Of a stretch of DNA of 64,000 nt, positions 1 through 12,220 are shown in pieces. Numbering within the stretch: the stretch's first letter is position 1; every line of letters begins with the position of its first letter. The notes below the pieces were generated by a model. That model ran no database searches. It was not told where the DNA came from and saw only the letters and a list, made by a program, of their open reading frames with translations. A program made the position numbers and the translations under genes. Source of the stretch: Prunella strophiata (Eukaryota > Chordata > Aves > Passeriformes > Prunellidae); the NCBI GenBank assembly GCA_036583965.1, contig JAZBQD010000013.1, positions 13,664,618 through 13,728,617 on the forward strand, read 5' to 3'.

Positions 1-365
1 CACTCTGGGGACACTTGGGGACACTCTGGGGACACTGGGGACTCTGGGGACACTCCGGGGACTCTGGGGACACTGGGGACTCTGGGGACACTCTGGGGAC
101 ACTCTGGGGACACTCTGGGGACACTCCGGGGACACTCTGGGGACACTCTGGGGACACTCCGGGGACACTCTGGGGACACTCTGGGGACACTCCGGGGACA
201 CTCTGGGGACACTCTGGGGACACCTGGGGACACTCTGGGGACACTCTGGGGACCACTCTGGGGACACCCGGGACACCTGGGGACATCGGGGACACTCTGG
301 GGACACACTTGGGGCACTGGGAACATCTGGGTACACTCGGGGACACACTGGGGACACTCCGGGAT
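1..365. repeat. 11-bp GC-rich minisatellite (GGGGACACTCT)n
   Basis: Tandem copies of GGGGACACTCT with variants (ACTTGGGG, GGGGACACTCC) run from the left edge to about 365 and probably continue beyond it. Open frames through it are a by-product of the repeat. Confidence 0.93.
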
Positions 366-419
366 GTGTTTGCCACTGGATGGCAACCGAGCGCTGCCGC
401 TCCTGCTCCTCCCGCGGCC

Positions 420-480
420 CGTCCGGAACCGAGCCGTGCCGAACCGAGCCGTGCCGATCCGAGCCATGCCGAACCGAGCC
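420..480. repeat. Short 15-bp tandem repeat
   Basis: About four copies of a 15-bp unit resembling GAGCCGTGCCGAACC. They lie between the left minisatellite and ordinary AT-balanced sequence. No gene is recognisable from 480 to 1260. Confidence 0.7.
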
Positions 481-1260
481 TGCTGGCCAGGGGCTCAGAT
501 GTGCTGCTGGCAGGCCACAAAATCAGTGCAAGACAATGCCAGGAGGGAGTCTGAGGTGGGGTTGGGAAACCAGAGCACCCCAGGTCCAGAGCACATCCTC
601 AGTGAGTCTAAACCAGAAGTGTTGTGGGTTCAGACCCAAACTTCTCGTCCAACACAGGATAGTCGCACACATATTGTATATAAATTCATATCTGTTACAT
701 GGGGAAATGGACAGAGAAATATTTGGGTTAACTCATCTATCAATAAACTATTTTCACTGTACCTGTTTACCAGCAGAGTTTGATACCAAGAATAGAAGTG
801 GATTTTTACCTACCATCAGGCCTCCCAGCTGATTTTGGAGCTCTTCACACTCCCCTTGCAGGCAGTTGGATCTCCAGGTCTTTTATGCTTTCGGATTGTT
901 TGTTGATATTTTGCAGATGTTGAGACTTAACATTGACAAGTGCATTTTCTGCTTGGGAGGCAGTGTTCTGGTGCTTGTTTTTGTGATGACAGCAGAGTTA
1001 TTGGATGACAGTGTCAATGAAGATGAAGGGTTGACAGCCTGGGAAGGAGAAAATACATTTTTCATGTCATTCCTGCTAAAGCTTTGTCTGAGGGGAAGAA
1101 TTTAATTCAGATTCTTTCAAAAACCATAGTGTAAGTGCTTTATTTGAAAGTTTTCTTCCTCAGACATTTCATTAAAGCTGTAAGTGAATAAGAGACAATC
1201 CTGCCTGATCAGTCAGAGGTGAAGAGATGGGGACAACACAAAGCAGTGGAAAGCAGAGAA

Positions 1261-1704
1261 TTCTCCTTTCCTTTCCTTTCCTTTCCTTTCCTTTCCTTTC
1301 CTTTCCTTTCCTTTCCTTTCCTTTCCTTTCCTTTCCTTTCCTTTCCTTTTCCTTTTCCTTTCCTTTCCTTTCCTTTCCTTTTCCTTTCCTTTCCTTTCCT
1401 TTCCTTTTCCTTTCCTTTCCTTTCCTTTCCTTTCCTTTCCTTTCCTTTCCTTTCCTTTCCTTTCCTTTCCTTTTCCTTTTCCTTTCCTTTCCTTTTCCTT
1501 TCCTTTCCTTTCCTTTCCTTTCCTTTCCTTTCCTTTCCTTTTCCTTTTCCTTTCCTTTCCTTTCCTTTCCTTTCCTTTCCTTTCCTTTTCCTTTCCTTTC
1601 CTTTCCTTTTCCTTTTCCTTTCCTTTCCTTTCCTTTCCTTTCCTTTCCTTTTCCTTTTCCTTTCCTTTCCTTTCCTTTCCTTTCCTTTCCTTTCCTTTCC
1701 TTTT
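1261..1704. repeat. CCTTT/CCTTTT pyrimidine microsatellite
   Basis: An uninterrupted plus-strand pyrimidine tract of roughly 440 bp made of CCTTT units, with occasional CCTTTT units that shift the phase. A pure polypyrimidine/polypurine mirror-type tract of this length can form triplex (H-DNA) in principle. It joins directly to the next array. Confidence 0.97.
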
Positions 1705-4490
1705 CTGTGTGCCCCATCCAGCCCGTTCTGGGGTGTTCTGTGTGCCCCATCCAGCCCGTGCTGGGATGTTCTGTGTGCCCCATCCAGCCCGTTCTGGGGT
1801 GTTCTGTGTGCCCCATCCAGCCCGTTCTGGGGTGTTCTGTGTGCCCCATCCAGCCCGTGCTGGGATGTTCTGTGTGCCCCATCCAGCCCGTTCTGGGGTG
1901 TTCTGTGTGCTGGGATGTTCTGTGTGCTGGGGTGTTCTGTGTGCTGGGATGTTCTGTGTGCCCCATCCAGCCCGTTCTGGGGTGTTCTGTGTGCTGGGGT
2001 GTTCTGTGTGCCCCATCCAGCCCGTTCTGGGGTGTTCTGTGTGCCCCATCCAGCCCGTTCTGGGGTGTTCTGTGTGCCCCATCCAGCCCGTTCTGGGGTG
2101 TTCTGTGTGCCCCATCCAGCCCGTTCTGGGGTGTTCTGTGTGCCCCATCCAGCCCGTTCTGGGGTGTTCTGTGTGCTGGGGTGTTCTGTGTGCCCCATCC
2201 AGCCCGTTCTGGGGTGTTCTGTGTGCCCCATCCAGCCCGTTCTGGGGTGTTCTGTGTGCCCCATCCAGCCCGTTCTGGGGTGTTCTGTGTGCCCCATCCA
2301 GCCCGTTCTGGGGTGTTCTGTGTGCCCCATCCAGCCCGTTCTGGGGTGTTCTGTGTGCTGGGATGTTCTGTGTGCCCCATCCAGCCCGTTCTGGGGTGTT
2401 CTGTGTGCTGGGATGTTCTGTGTGCCCCATCCAGCCCGTTCTGGGGTGTTCTGTGTGCCCCATCCAGCCCGTTCTGGGGTGTTCTGTGTGCCCCATCCAG
2501 CCCGTTCTGGGGTGTTCTGTGTGCCCCATCCAGCCCGTTCTGGGGTGTTCTGTGTGCTGGGGTGTTCTGTGTGCCCCATCCAGCCCGTTCTGGGGTGTTC
2601 TGTGTGCCCCATCCAGCCCGTTCTGGGGTGTTCTGTGTGCCCCATCCAGCCCGTTCTGGGGTGTTCTGTGTGCCCCATCCAGCCCGTTCTGGGGTGTTCT
2701 GTGTGCCCCATCCAGCCCGTTCTGGGGTGTTCTGTGTGCCCCATCCAGCCCGTTCTGGGGTGTTCTGTGTGCCCCATCCAGCCCGTTCTGGGGTGTTCTG
2801 TGTGCCCCATCCAGCCCGTTCTGGGGTGTTCTGTGTGCCCCATCCAGCCCGTTCTGGGGTGTTCTGTGTGCCCCATCCAGCCCGTTCTGGGGTGTTCTGT
2901 GTGCTGGGGTGTTCTGTGTGCTGGGGTGTTCTGTGTGCTCCATCCCCATCCAGCCCGTTCTGGGGTGTTCTGTGTGCCCCATCCAGCCCGTGCTGGGGTG
3001 TTCTGTGTGCTGGGGTGTTCTGTGTGCCCCATCCAGCCCGTTCTGGGGTGTTCTGTGTGCCCCATCCAGCCCGTTCTGGGGTGTTCTGTGTGCTGGGGTG
3101 TTCTGTGTGCCCCATCCAGCCCGTTCTGGGGTGTTCTGTGTGCCCCATCCAGCCCGTTCTGGGGTGTTCTGTGTGCCCCATCCAGCCCGTTCTGGGGTGT
3201 TCTGTGTGCTGGGGTGTTCTGTGTGCTGGGGTGTTCTGTGTGCTGGGGTGTTCTGTGTGCCCCATCCAGCCCGTTCTGGGGTGTTCTGTGTGCTGGGGTG
3301 TTCTGTGTGCTGGGATGTTCTGTGTGCCCCATCCAGCCCGTTCTGGGGTGTTCTGTGTGCTGGGGTGTTCTGTGTGCTGGGGTGTTCTGTGTGCCCCATC
3401 CAGCCCGTTCTGGGGTGTTCTGTGTGCTGGGGTGTTCTGTGTGCCCCATCCAGCCCGTTCTGGGGTGTTCTGTGTGCCCCATCCAGCCCGTTCTGGGGTG
3501 TTCTGTGTGCTGGGGTGTTCTGTGTGCTGGGGTGTTCTGTGTGCCCCATCCAGCCCGTTCTGGGGTGTTCTGTGTGCTGGGGTGTTCTGTGTGCCCCATC
3601 CAGCCCGTTCTGGGGTGTTCTGTGTGCCCCATCCAGCCCGTTCTGGGGTGTTCTGTGTGCCCCATCCAGCCCGTTCTGGGGTGTTCTGTGTGCCCCATCC
3701 AGCCCGTTCTGGGGTGTTCTGTGTGCTGGGGTGTTCTGTGTGCCCCATCCAGCCCGTTCTGGGGTGTTCTGTGTGCCCCATCCAGCCCGTTCTGGGGTGT
3801 TCTGTGTGCCCCATCCAGCCCGTTCTGGGGTGTTCTGTGTGCCCCATCCAGCCCGTTCTGGGGTGTTCTGTGTGCCCCATCCAGCCCGTTCTGGGGTGTT
3901 CTGTGTGCCCCATCCAGCCCGTTCTGGGGTGTTCTGTGTGCCCCATCCAGCCCGTTCTGGGGTGTTCTGTGTGCTGGGGTGTTCTGTGTGCCCCATCCAG
4001 CCCGTTCTGGGGTGTTCTGTGTGCCCCATCCAGCCCGTTCTGGGGTGTTCTGTGTGCCCCATCCAGCCCGTTCTGGGGTGTTCTGTGTGCTGGGGTGTTC
4101 TGTGTGCCCCATCCAGCCCGTTCTGGGGTGTTCTGTGTGCCCCATCCAGCCCGTTCTGGGGTGTTCTGTGTGCCCCATCCAGCCCGTTCTGGGGTGTTCT
4201 GTGTGCTGGGGTGTTCTGTGTGCTGGGGTGTTCTGTGTGCTGGGGTGTTCTGTGTGCTGGGGTGTTCTGTGTGCTGGGGTGTTCTGTGTGCTGGGATGTT
4301 CTGTGTGCCCCATCCAGCCCGTTCTGGGGTGTTCTGTGTGCCCCATCCAGCCCGTGCTGGGATGTTCTGTGTGCTGGGATTGTTCTGTGTGCCCCATCCA
4401 GCCCGTTCTGGGGTGTTCTGTGTGCTGGGGTGTTCTGTGTGCCCCATCCAGCCCGTGCTGGGGTGTTCTGTGTGCTGGGATGTTCTGTGT
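1705..4490. repeat. 33/17-bp minisatellite
   Basis: The long unit is 33 bp. It starts TGTTCTGTGTG, continues CCCCATCCAGCCC and ends GTTCTGGGG. The short unit TGTTCTGTGTGCTGGGG (17 bp) equals the long one with 16 internal bases removed. Long and short units alternate irregularly, with minor variants (CTGGGAT, CCCGTGCTGG). The units have no stop codons on either strand, so all frames stay open for over 1000 codons. That is not evidence of a gene. Confidence 0.97.
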
Positions 4491-4985
4491 GCTCCAGCCC
4501 AGCCCAGCCCCACCCTGGGCAGGGAGGGTCCCTAATGTGACCACAGTCCAGCTGTGCTGACTGCCCCACCCCACACTGCCTCGGCATCTTTAAAGCAAAA
4601 AACCTCCAGATTTTCAGTGACAGAAACTCCTGCCCCGACCTGGGAATTTGGGCAGAATTCCCCGATGGGAATTTGGGCAGATTCCCACAAGCTGCTCCTG
4701 GCACTGCCCATCAGCACTGGTCTGTGCAATGGAACAACTGATTTTGTTGTGAATGAACGGTCAGAAGAGCAGGAGCAGCCTGAGCTGTGTTATATCTGCT
4801 AAATCTGCAGATGAATATTGAACTGGTGAGTTTCTTCTATTAGGCATTAAACTGTTGAGTAAACGATCCAGTAAAACCCTGAGAGTTGCCAAACACTTAA
4901 GTGTTTATTGATTTTTTTAAAGCGTTTTTTATCGTGTTTGTATCTACCAAAGGAGGGAGCATTGAAAGCTCTGGAGAGTGGATCC
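4491..4985. other. Intergenic, no gene seen
   Basis: Unique-looking sequence between two tandem arrays. A short local duplication of the phrase GGGAATTTGGGCAGA occurs near 4645-4685. No exon, RNA gene or transposon is recognisable. Confidence 0.5.
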
Positions 4986-4989
4986 ATGA

Positions 4990-5475
4990 GTGAGCAGAAA
5001 GCTCCTGGCCAGGGACACTGAGCAGGGCTGGTGCCTCTCTCCTGTCCCAGGGCTGGTTTCTCTCCTATCCCAGGGCTGGTTCCCCTCTCCTGGGCTCAGG
5101 GACACTGAGCAGGGCTGGTTCCCCTCTCCTCTCCCAGGGACACTGAGCAGGGCTGGTCCCTCTCCTCTCCCAGGGCTGGTTCCCCTCTCCTCTCCCAGGG
5201 ACACTGAGCAGGGCTGGTTCCCCTCTCCTCTCCCAGGGCTGGTTCCCCTCTCCTCTCCCAGGGACACTGAGCAGGGCTGGTCCCTCTCCTCTCCCAGGGC
5301 TGGTTCCCCTCTCCTCTCCCAGGGACACTGAGCAGGGCTGGTTCCCCTCTCCTCTCCCAGGGACACTGAGCAGGGCTGGTTCCTCTCTCCTCTCCCAGGG
5401 CTGGTTTCTCTCTCCTATCCCAGGGCTGGTTCCCCTCTCCTCTCCCAGGGACACTGAGCAGGGAGCTGCCCTGTG
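4990..5475. repeat. 38/23-bp minisatellite
   Basis: Blocks of CAGGGCTGGTTCCCCTCTCC alternate with CCAGGGACACTGAGCAGGGC, giving units of about 38 bp plus shorter ones lacking the second block. There are about a dozen repeats with minor variation. Confidence 0.92.
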
Positions 5476-7009
5476 AGATGCCCCTGCCCCTCTCTCTGTG
5501 CTGGCTGCAGGCACTGGCAAAGCAGCTGCTCCTTCACTTTACATAACATTTAATCTTGTGTAACCAAGGCTGCTCCCACAGGGTAAACAGAGAGGGAGAT
5601 CTCTTTTTTCCAAACACCACCACCCTTATTTTCATCTTCCCTCTCTGCTGGTGAGTCAGGCTGGCTCTGTTTGGGTTCAGCCCCATCTCATGTCTGAGGG
5701 AAGCTGGACCTTGCAGCACCAAGCAAGAAGGTCTCTGGGAAGTCTGGAGTTTGTTCTTTTCTCTAGTCAGATTTCAGAATTATCCAACTGCTGATCATTT
5801 ACAGCAATTCAGTTCAGCTTTCCTTTTTCTCCTGAGCATGACTGCACTGTGCTGAGCCACTGTGGGTGCCAGGGCGTGGAGCAGAACTTCTGAGGTTGTA
5901 ACAGATGTTAATGAAGCAGCCTCCCCTTCAAGCACAGAAAAGATCTTTTAGTGCAATTAAAATAGTGCCACATTCACTTTTCTGGTATAAATGGTGGGGA
6001 AGCCATCAAGGGCACTTATTTATGTCTGTGTGGGATGAAAAGAATGCTCAGTGGAGACCCAAGAAAAGCATCCTGGCCCACAGGTCTGAGTCACTGCTCA
6101 GCACGTGCTCAGCAATGAACCAGCTCTGAGGAGGCAAAACATAGAAAGCAGATATGGAATCTGAACCCAGCTCTAGTAGGGATTTGTGAACCCAGCTGGA
6201 CTGCAGGGCAGCTGAGATTTTGCCTTTATTTTCTTCAATCTCAGCCTGAGGTTTATAATAATTTCTGTTATTTTAGGGATTAAAAACATAAATATATTAG
6301 TTGTGATTAAAAATCCATGTCAACACTTGCTGCATTTTATGTCCTGTGAGTTTATGTTTTGTTTCTGAGACTGGTTTGTTCCATGGTTTTATTTGCCTCA
6401 TATTGGAAGGAAAACCATGCCCAAAAATCCATTAGGGGGAACTGTACAAATGGGAACTCTGACAAAATCTGTCTATAAATAGTTTCAAAGTCAAGGGAGC
6501 ACAAGTGTGCCCAGCTGTCAGCCTGGGCCGGGGCAGAGCTGTGCCCAGGCAGTGCTGGCAGAAGGGAGCAGGGAGCAGGGCAGGGCTCCTGTACCCCAAA
6601 ATTCCCCCAGCTCCCCATGGCACACGTGCCCTTCTCCCCATGTGCTGCTGGGCAAACTTGCTGTGGCTCCTGCAGTGGATCTGAACCTAATTGTAGGTGA
6701 ACTTTTTTTAAATCCTGCCATCAGTGACTATTGAGGAGCTGTGTAAATGCGTGGTGAGAAAGAGCTCTGCACTGTAGGAGTAGTCTAAATGTGCCCTTCC
6801 ACACATGCAAATGGATTTATTTTAAATCAGTGTAGCACTGGGTGGGCAGCTCAGGAGGCAGGGACTGGTTTTTCATGCTGGGGACATGAAAAGGAGCTGC
6901 AATTATTTTAGCAATGGACTGTTTAGAATGTTTGCAGTGGGACAGTAACATCAGTTCTCCCCAAATGGTGATGTCAGATGTGGGGATATAAAAACAGGCC
7001 ACTGAACCC
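5476..7009. other. Intergenic, no gene seen
   Basis: Unique sequence of mixed composition. Open frames here are short and have no recognisable protein similarity. Confidence 0.5.
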
Positions 7010-7490
7010 TCAGTGAAGGTCATTGATTGACCTTCAATAAAGGTCATTTACTGACCCTCAATAAAGGTCAATTTATGGATCCTCAGTGAAGGTCATTTAT
7101 TGACCCTCAATAAGGTCATTTATTGACCTCAGTAAAGGTCATTTATTGACCCTCAGTGAAGGTCATTTATTGACCCTCAATAAAGGTCATTTATTGACCC
7201 TCAGTGAAGGTCATTTATTGACCCTCAATAAAGTTCATTTGCTGACCCTCAATAAAGGTCATTTATTGACCCTCAGTGAAGGTCATTTGCTGACCCTCAG
7301 TGAAGGTCATTGATTGACCCTCAATAAAGGTCATTTATTGACCCTCAGTGAAGGTCATTTGCTGACCCTCAATAAAGGTCATTTATTGACCCTCAATAAA
7401 GTTCATTTGCTAACCCTCAATGAAGGTCATTTGCTGACCCTCAGTGAAGGTCATTTGCTGACCCTCAGTGAAGGTCATTCTGCCTCTCTG
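7010..7490. repeat. 24-bp minisatellite with AGGTCA half-sites
   Basis: About 20 copies of a 24-bp unit that reads CTCAATAAAGGTCATTTATT then GACC, or the CAGTGAAGGTCA version. Nearly every unit contains AAGGTCA preceded by TA or TG, plus a TGACC on the opposite arm. AATAAA also recurs. The array lies about 3.4 kb downstream of the STX2 3' end. It is described further under findings. Confidence 0.95.
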
Positions 7491-9890
7491 GGGCAGCCCT
7501 CAGCCCCTGGGGTGTCCCCACTGCCCTCTGGCCCTCTCACCTCCCTGCTGCAGGAAGGAGCTGACAGGACCTGCCTCTCTCCCCAGGGAGCCCCCACTCC
7601 TTGGGCACTGCTGACCTTGTGCTTAAGGAGAAAGCAGTTTATTTTATTGTTGATTTTAGCAGCCCGTTCACAGATCAGGTGGAATTTTTATTGGCTACTG
7701 AAATGTTAATGATGCTCTGAATTTCCCCTACACAAAGGAGCTCTTTTAAAAACCCTCACATTTGAAACATCCCCATCATGGCTCCCAAAACCAAAATAAA
7801 CTGCAAGTCAAGCTTCAGCTCCACTGAGAGAAATGCTGACAGGACCATCAGTGGAGTAATGAGTGTATGGAAATATTCCAGTGGTGCCTTTGCAGGAATA
7901 AAGCCAGAGCAGCCTTTACCAGGTGCAGCTTCATTTCACCCTTCATTCCTTCTGCCCTCATCCCACTGCAGAATTCTGAGCCCAAAAGCTCCAGCCGAGG
8001 GGAGCAGGTGATTTTCATGTGACAGCCAATGCCCAGAAGAGGGCCCAGTCTGTGCTTCACACACAGCACAGAAATGTGACGTTTCCCTAAACAAAAAATG
8101 TGCAAAGTAAACATCGAGAAAATTGTATGGCAACACCCTGAATTATTGAACGGCCAGCTATGCAGAACAAACATAATTAAAGGGTCTCATTATCTTCTAA
8201 ATAATCACTGTAAATAATGCTTTAGATAATTACTTCATTAGTTCTCAAAACACTGGCTTTTATTCTCCTCTGAGATTCTACCCACTAACTCTACTCTGAA
8301 TAAACTGCCAAAAGGGAAAATCAAAAGCAGAGCAAGCATGTGAGCTGGAAATGCAATGTGTGCCTGTATGAACTGATTCAAACCCAGGATGTTTTAAAAT
8401 GGGTTTCTTTGCAGCTTTTCAGAGGGTTAAAAGTGGTTTGTTGGGATTTTTAATGTGAGTATTTCTTCCTTGAGGCTGCTGCAGCCAGGCTCCCCTGCTT
8501 GCAGCCCTGGCAGCAGGTGGAGAGCCAGGATCAGCCCTTACCAGGGTCTGTCCCTCCCCAGCAACCCACACCTGCCCCTTCCTCACTAAATACCATGAAA
8601 CAGATCCAATATTGAAATAAATCACACCTCTGAAAGCCCCAGCCCTGAGCCCAGCCCTGAGCCCTGGCATGTCCTCCCCAGCTCTCAGCTGATGCTGCAG
8701 AGGGGACTGCAGCTTAATTGCTCTCACTAATACACTTCAGGTCTCAGAGCTTTTCCCTAGCCTCGGGTCCAGATTGGCAGCTGTGCTTAACTCAGAAATC
8801 CCAGGGAAGGCCTGGAAGACCACAATTAGAATTAATTGTGTTTTCTGAGAGCCTTCCCATCCCACTGAAATTTGCAGCATGAAGTGCACACAGCTGAAAC
8901 TCAATGAAATGGCTTTGTCTGCCCCACAGCCAGCAGTCAAAGCTTTGCTTTCCACCTTCTCAATATAAAACCCAAAAATAAATGAAGACCAGAGTCTAGC
9001 CATGCTTTTAAGGGCCAGCTCCCCTCCTGCCCAGCAGGCTGGCTTGGATCAGGGACCCAGAGTCAACCTGCCAAGCCATGTTCTGGCCAGTGCCCATCAT
9101 CTGCATTGTGGCCAAACTCCTGGAGCTGTGTGGGAAATGCTGCTGGAGAACCTCTGAAACCTTTGCAGGGGGAAATGCTGACTGAGATCATGAAAACAAT
9201 TGCATAAAACTTCAACACAGTCTCCTGATGGCAGAAACGTTGCTGAGGGTTATGCAAGACTCAAAAGCCTAAAACCCTTCAAGTACAGAAGCAGAACAGT
9301 TTTGTGCAATACTAACAAATCACCTTGTCAAATACATGTTGAAGGTGCCCCTGCAAACACCCCATGAAAGGAGTGTCAGGGAGCAGCACCTCTGCCTGGG
9401 CACACTCTCCCAGCTGAGTCACTTAAACTCAATTTAATGGTGCCCAGCTCAATTTCAACTGACAGCACCTGGCACAGCCTGACCCAAGCCAGTGTCACTT
9501 CTCTCAGGAGGGGTACAGTAAATAGCATTTTGTATGCAGAATACTCCAGGTCTTCTTCCTGCTTAGTGCTGCATCTTGGTAGCTCTTTGCATCATAACTT
9601 ACCCATTTTCTAGGAACTATTTACCCCTGAACACTGAAATCCTTCTCTCCCCTATCTGCAGCAAAATGGATTGAAATGCAAACGCAGCCATGTTCCTCAG
9701 TCCCTGATTTTGTCAGCACTTACCATTTCTGTGTATTTCCCTTTGTAGAAACCTTCATCCCACAAGTACTTCTGCTCCTCAGAACCCAGCTGCAAGTGCC
9801 TCTCAAGAGCTCTTGTCAGTGCCAGTGGCTCAGAGGAGCTCTGGGGCTGCAGGTGGCCCTGGGTGACAGCAGAGCCCAGCCCTGACCCTG
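7491..9890. other. Intergenic, no gene seen
   Basis: Unique sequence between arrays, downstream of STX2. No exon, RNA gene or transposon is recognised. Confidence 0.45.
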
Positions 9891-9892
9891 CA

Positions 9893-10045
9893 CGGTGCCA
9901 GGGCCACTGCCAGGGCTATTTCCAGAGGTGCCAGGGCCACTGCCAGGGCTATTTCCAGAGGTGCCAGGGCTATTTCCAGAGGTGCCAGGGCCACTGCCAG
10001 GGCTATTTCCAGAGGTGCCAGGGCTATTTCCAGAGGTGCCATCCC
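9893..10045. repeat. 33/21-bp minisatellite
   Basis: Blocks GGTGCCAGGGCTATTTCCAG (21-bp class) alternate with versions that carry an added CCACTGCCAGGG, giving 33 bp. There are about six units. Confidence 0.9.
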
Positions 10046-10890
10046 AGCCCCATGAACACATCAAATCAGATGTAACACAGTGTAACCCAAGTCTCTAAAT
10101 TCCCACCCCAACCCCCAGGAGCACCCCCAGCACAACCCAAAACAAAACCCACATCCAAGCTGTGCTCTCAAAGCAACACTGAGCACAACTTTGATTTTAA
10201 AGGATGGGATTTTTTAAAGAAATGCATCCTTCCTCACAGGCAGCAGTCCCCTCCTTTCCCTTTGTCCCCCCAGTTTTATCAGGCTTGTATTGAGCAAAAC
10301 TCTCGTGGTGCTCTGATAAACAAACCCTCCTCTGCCTAAAACTGTGCTGTGTTTCCCACGACACAGCAGAGGCAGAACTGAGGCAGAACAGCAGCTTCAG
10401 CTGATCCTGCTGAGTTCATTCCTGCCCAGGTTTGCAGCAGACACCTGCACATTTAATCCATCTGAGCACTTTGGTCACCCTGAACTCTCTAAGAGCAGCT
10501 ATGGAACACATTCCTGTGGTTTTAGTGACATGTAGTCATTGATTGGCCATTTTCTAAGTGCTTTGGTATTAAATCTCAAACCCTCACTGCTGCCAGGCTG
10601 TTCCAGGAGCTGTCACAAATTACTTCTGTATGAAGAGAGCACTCAATGCAACCTTGGGGCTTCTTACCTCGACATTTCTCTAAAAATCTCCCCCATGGGC
10701 ACAGCTTGAATTAATATATCCCATTGTTTTCTTCACAATTGTCTCTACACCTTTTTTGGTAAGAAGTTGCAGAGCAGATGCCACCTTACCCTGTGTTTGA
10801 TGTAAGCCAGTGCCAAAACCCATCAGCCCTGTTCAGACACTTCCTGGCCATTGCCACAGGACCAGCAGGGACACAAAGCAGACACAGCAG
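10046..10890. other. Intergenic, no gene seen
   Basis: Unique sequence between a minisatellite and the presumed STX2 polyadenylation site. Nothing is recognised in it. Confidence 0.45.
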
Positions 10891-10904
10891 ACTCACTGGA
10901 TGAG

Positions 10905-10910
10905 TTTATT
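10905..10910 (-). terminator. STX2: Polyadenylation signal AATAAA, STX2 distal
   Basis: Minus-strand AATAAA (plus TTTATT) at the end of the AT-rich 3' UTR-like tract. It would set the 3' end of the mRNA about 15-25 nt further on. Cleavage here is inferred. Confidence 0.5.
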
Positions 10911-12214
10911 AGTGCATAGGTTAGAGATTTACTCCCCTCCAACCTCCAAACAAAGAGGTTCATGTGAAAAGGTCTGTTTTGCTTTAAAACAAACTCATTG
11001 AGGCAGCTGTTCAACAAGTAAAAATGTGGAGTAGCCTATCCAAATTTCTGGTCTTGATGGGCAGATTACTGCAGTACAGAGAAACAAATTCAACATGCCA
11101 GGGTCAGTTTACATAACCAGCTGGTAAACAGCAGGAGTGATTTTTTTCCCCATGTAATTTGCATATCTGTATAAATAATATTTACTGATAAAAATCTAGA
11201 AAACTACAGAATAAAATATATTTACCTAGAATGAGCATTAAGGCAACCAATCCTTACTTTGCATGTAAACTTCCTCACAGACATCAGTGAGCATTCTGGA
11301 CTCAGAGGTAAAAGAAATTTGTTCATTATTGAAGCCGAATTTTTCAAGCGACTTCTTTATGGCTGACTTGTAAAGAGACCAATAATAATAATAATAATAA
11401 CAACATTTGTTTTCTTTTTGAAACATGTTTGACATCTGAATAGCTCCAGCGCATTCACAGTACACCTGGACAGCAAAGCAGGAATATTCATACATACAAT
11501 AGAAATTGTAAACTTTGCTGAATTTTATGAAGTCTGAATTCTCACTTACTGAGTAACTTTGATCTCAGACACTTTCAACAAAACCTAAGTTTAAGGATTC
11601 TAAACTTGTAGGACTGAGTTACTGCAGCCAACATGAGAGCTGACTATCTGAAAACATTGATGAGTATAGTTTTAGACTATGTTTAAAAAGGCACAAATTA
11701 TCCTCTCCTCTACTTCTCTTAGAGTGTAAATATATCTACATATCTACATGGATATGCTTAAACAATGAGGAGTCACAAACCCAAGTTACAAATATTTTAC
11801 ACACAAAAATACAAAAATAACCTGTAACATTAAATGCAGTTATTTGGGTACATTTGAATTCTTTGAAGCTTTCAAGCTGGCATTACAACAGGCATGTGTA
11901 CACCAAAACACTTCATCCATGTTATAGCCACACAGATTTCATAACAAATCAGTGTCTCAGTTTGTATTAAGTTTCACTCTTCTGGGGGAGTTCATCCCCA
12001 TGTGCTATATTCATACATCAACATTAGCAAACTCCAGAACAAGAAAACTTGATTTGGCTTTATAAAGTTATTTTTGTCATATACATATGAGTAATAAGGC
12101 TAAACTGATCCATCAGTGTCCTTTGCACAAGAACTACCTGTAAAATTACCTGCTCAAGTGCAAATTCAGCGTTTCAGAGCTGTATGCTTTTACCAGAAAT
12201 GTTGCAACTAACTT

Positions 12215-12220
12215 TTTATT
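12215..12220 (-). terminator. STX2: Polyadenylation signal AATAAA, STX2 proximal
   Basis: A second minus-strand AATAAA, about 640 nt after the exon 11 stop. It could give a shorter 3' UTR. Confidence 0.4.

Noticed and set aside
1172..4704. Open frames above 1,000 codons on both strands over the CCTTT/33-bp region
   Set aside because: They exist in several frames and both strands at once because the repeat units contain no stop codons. The products are pure repeat peptides with no domain.
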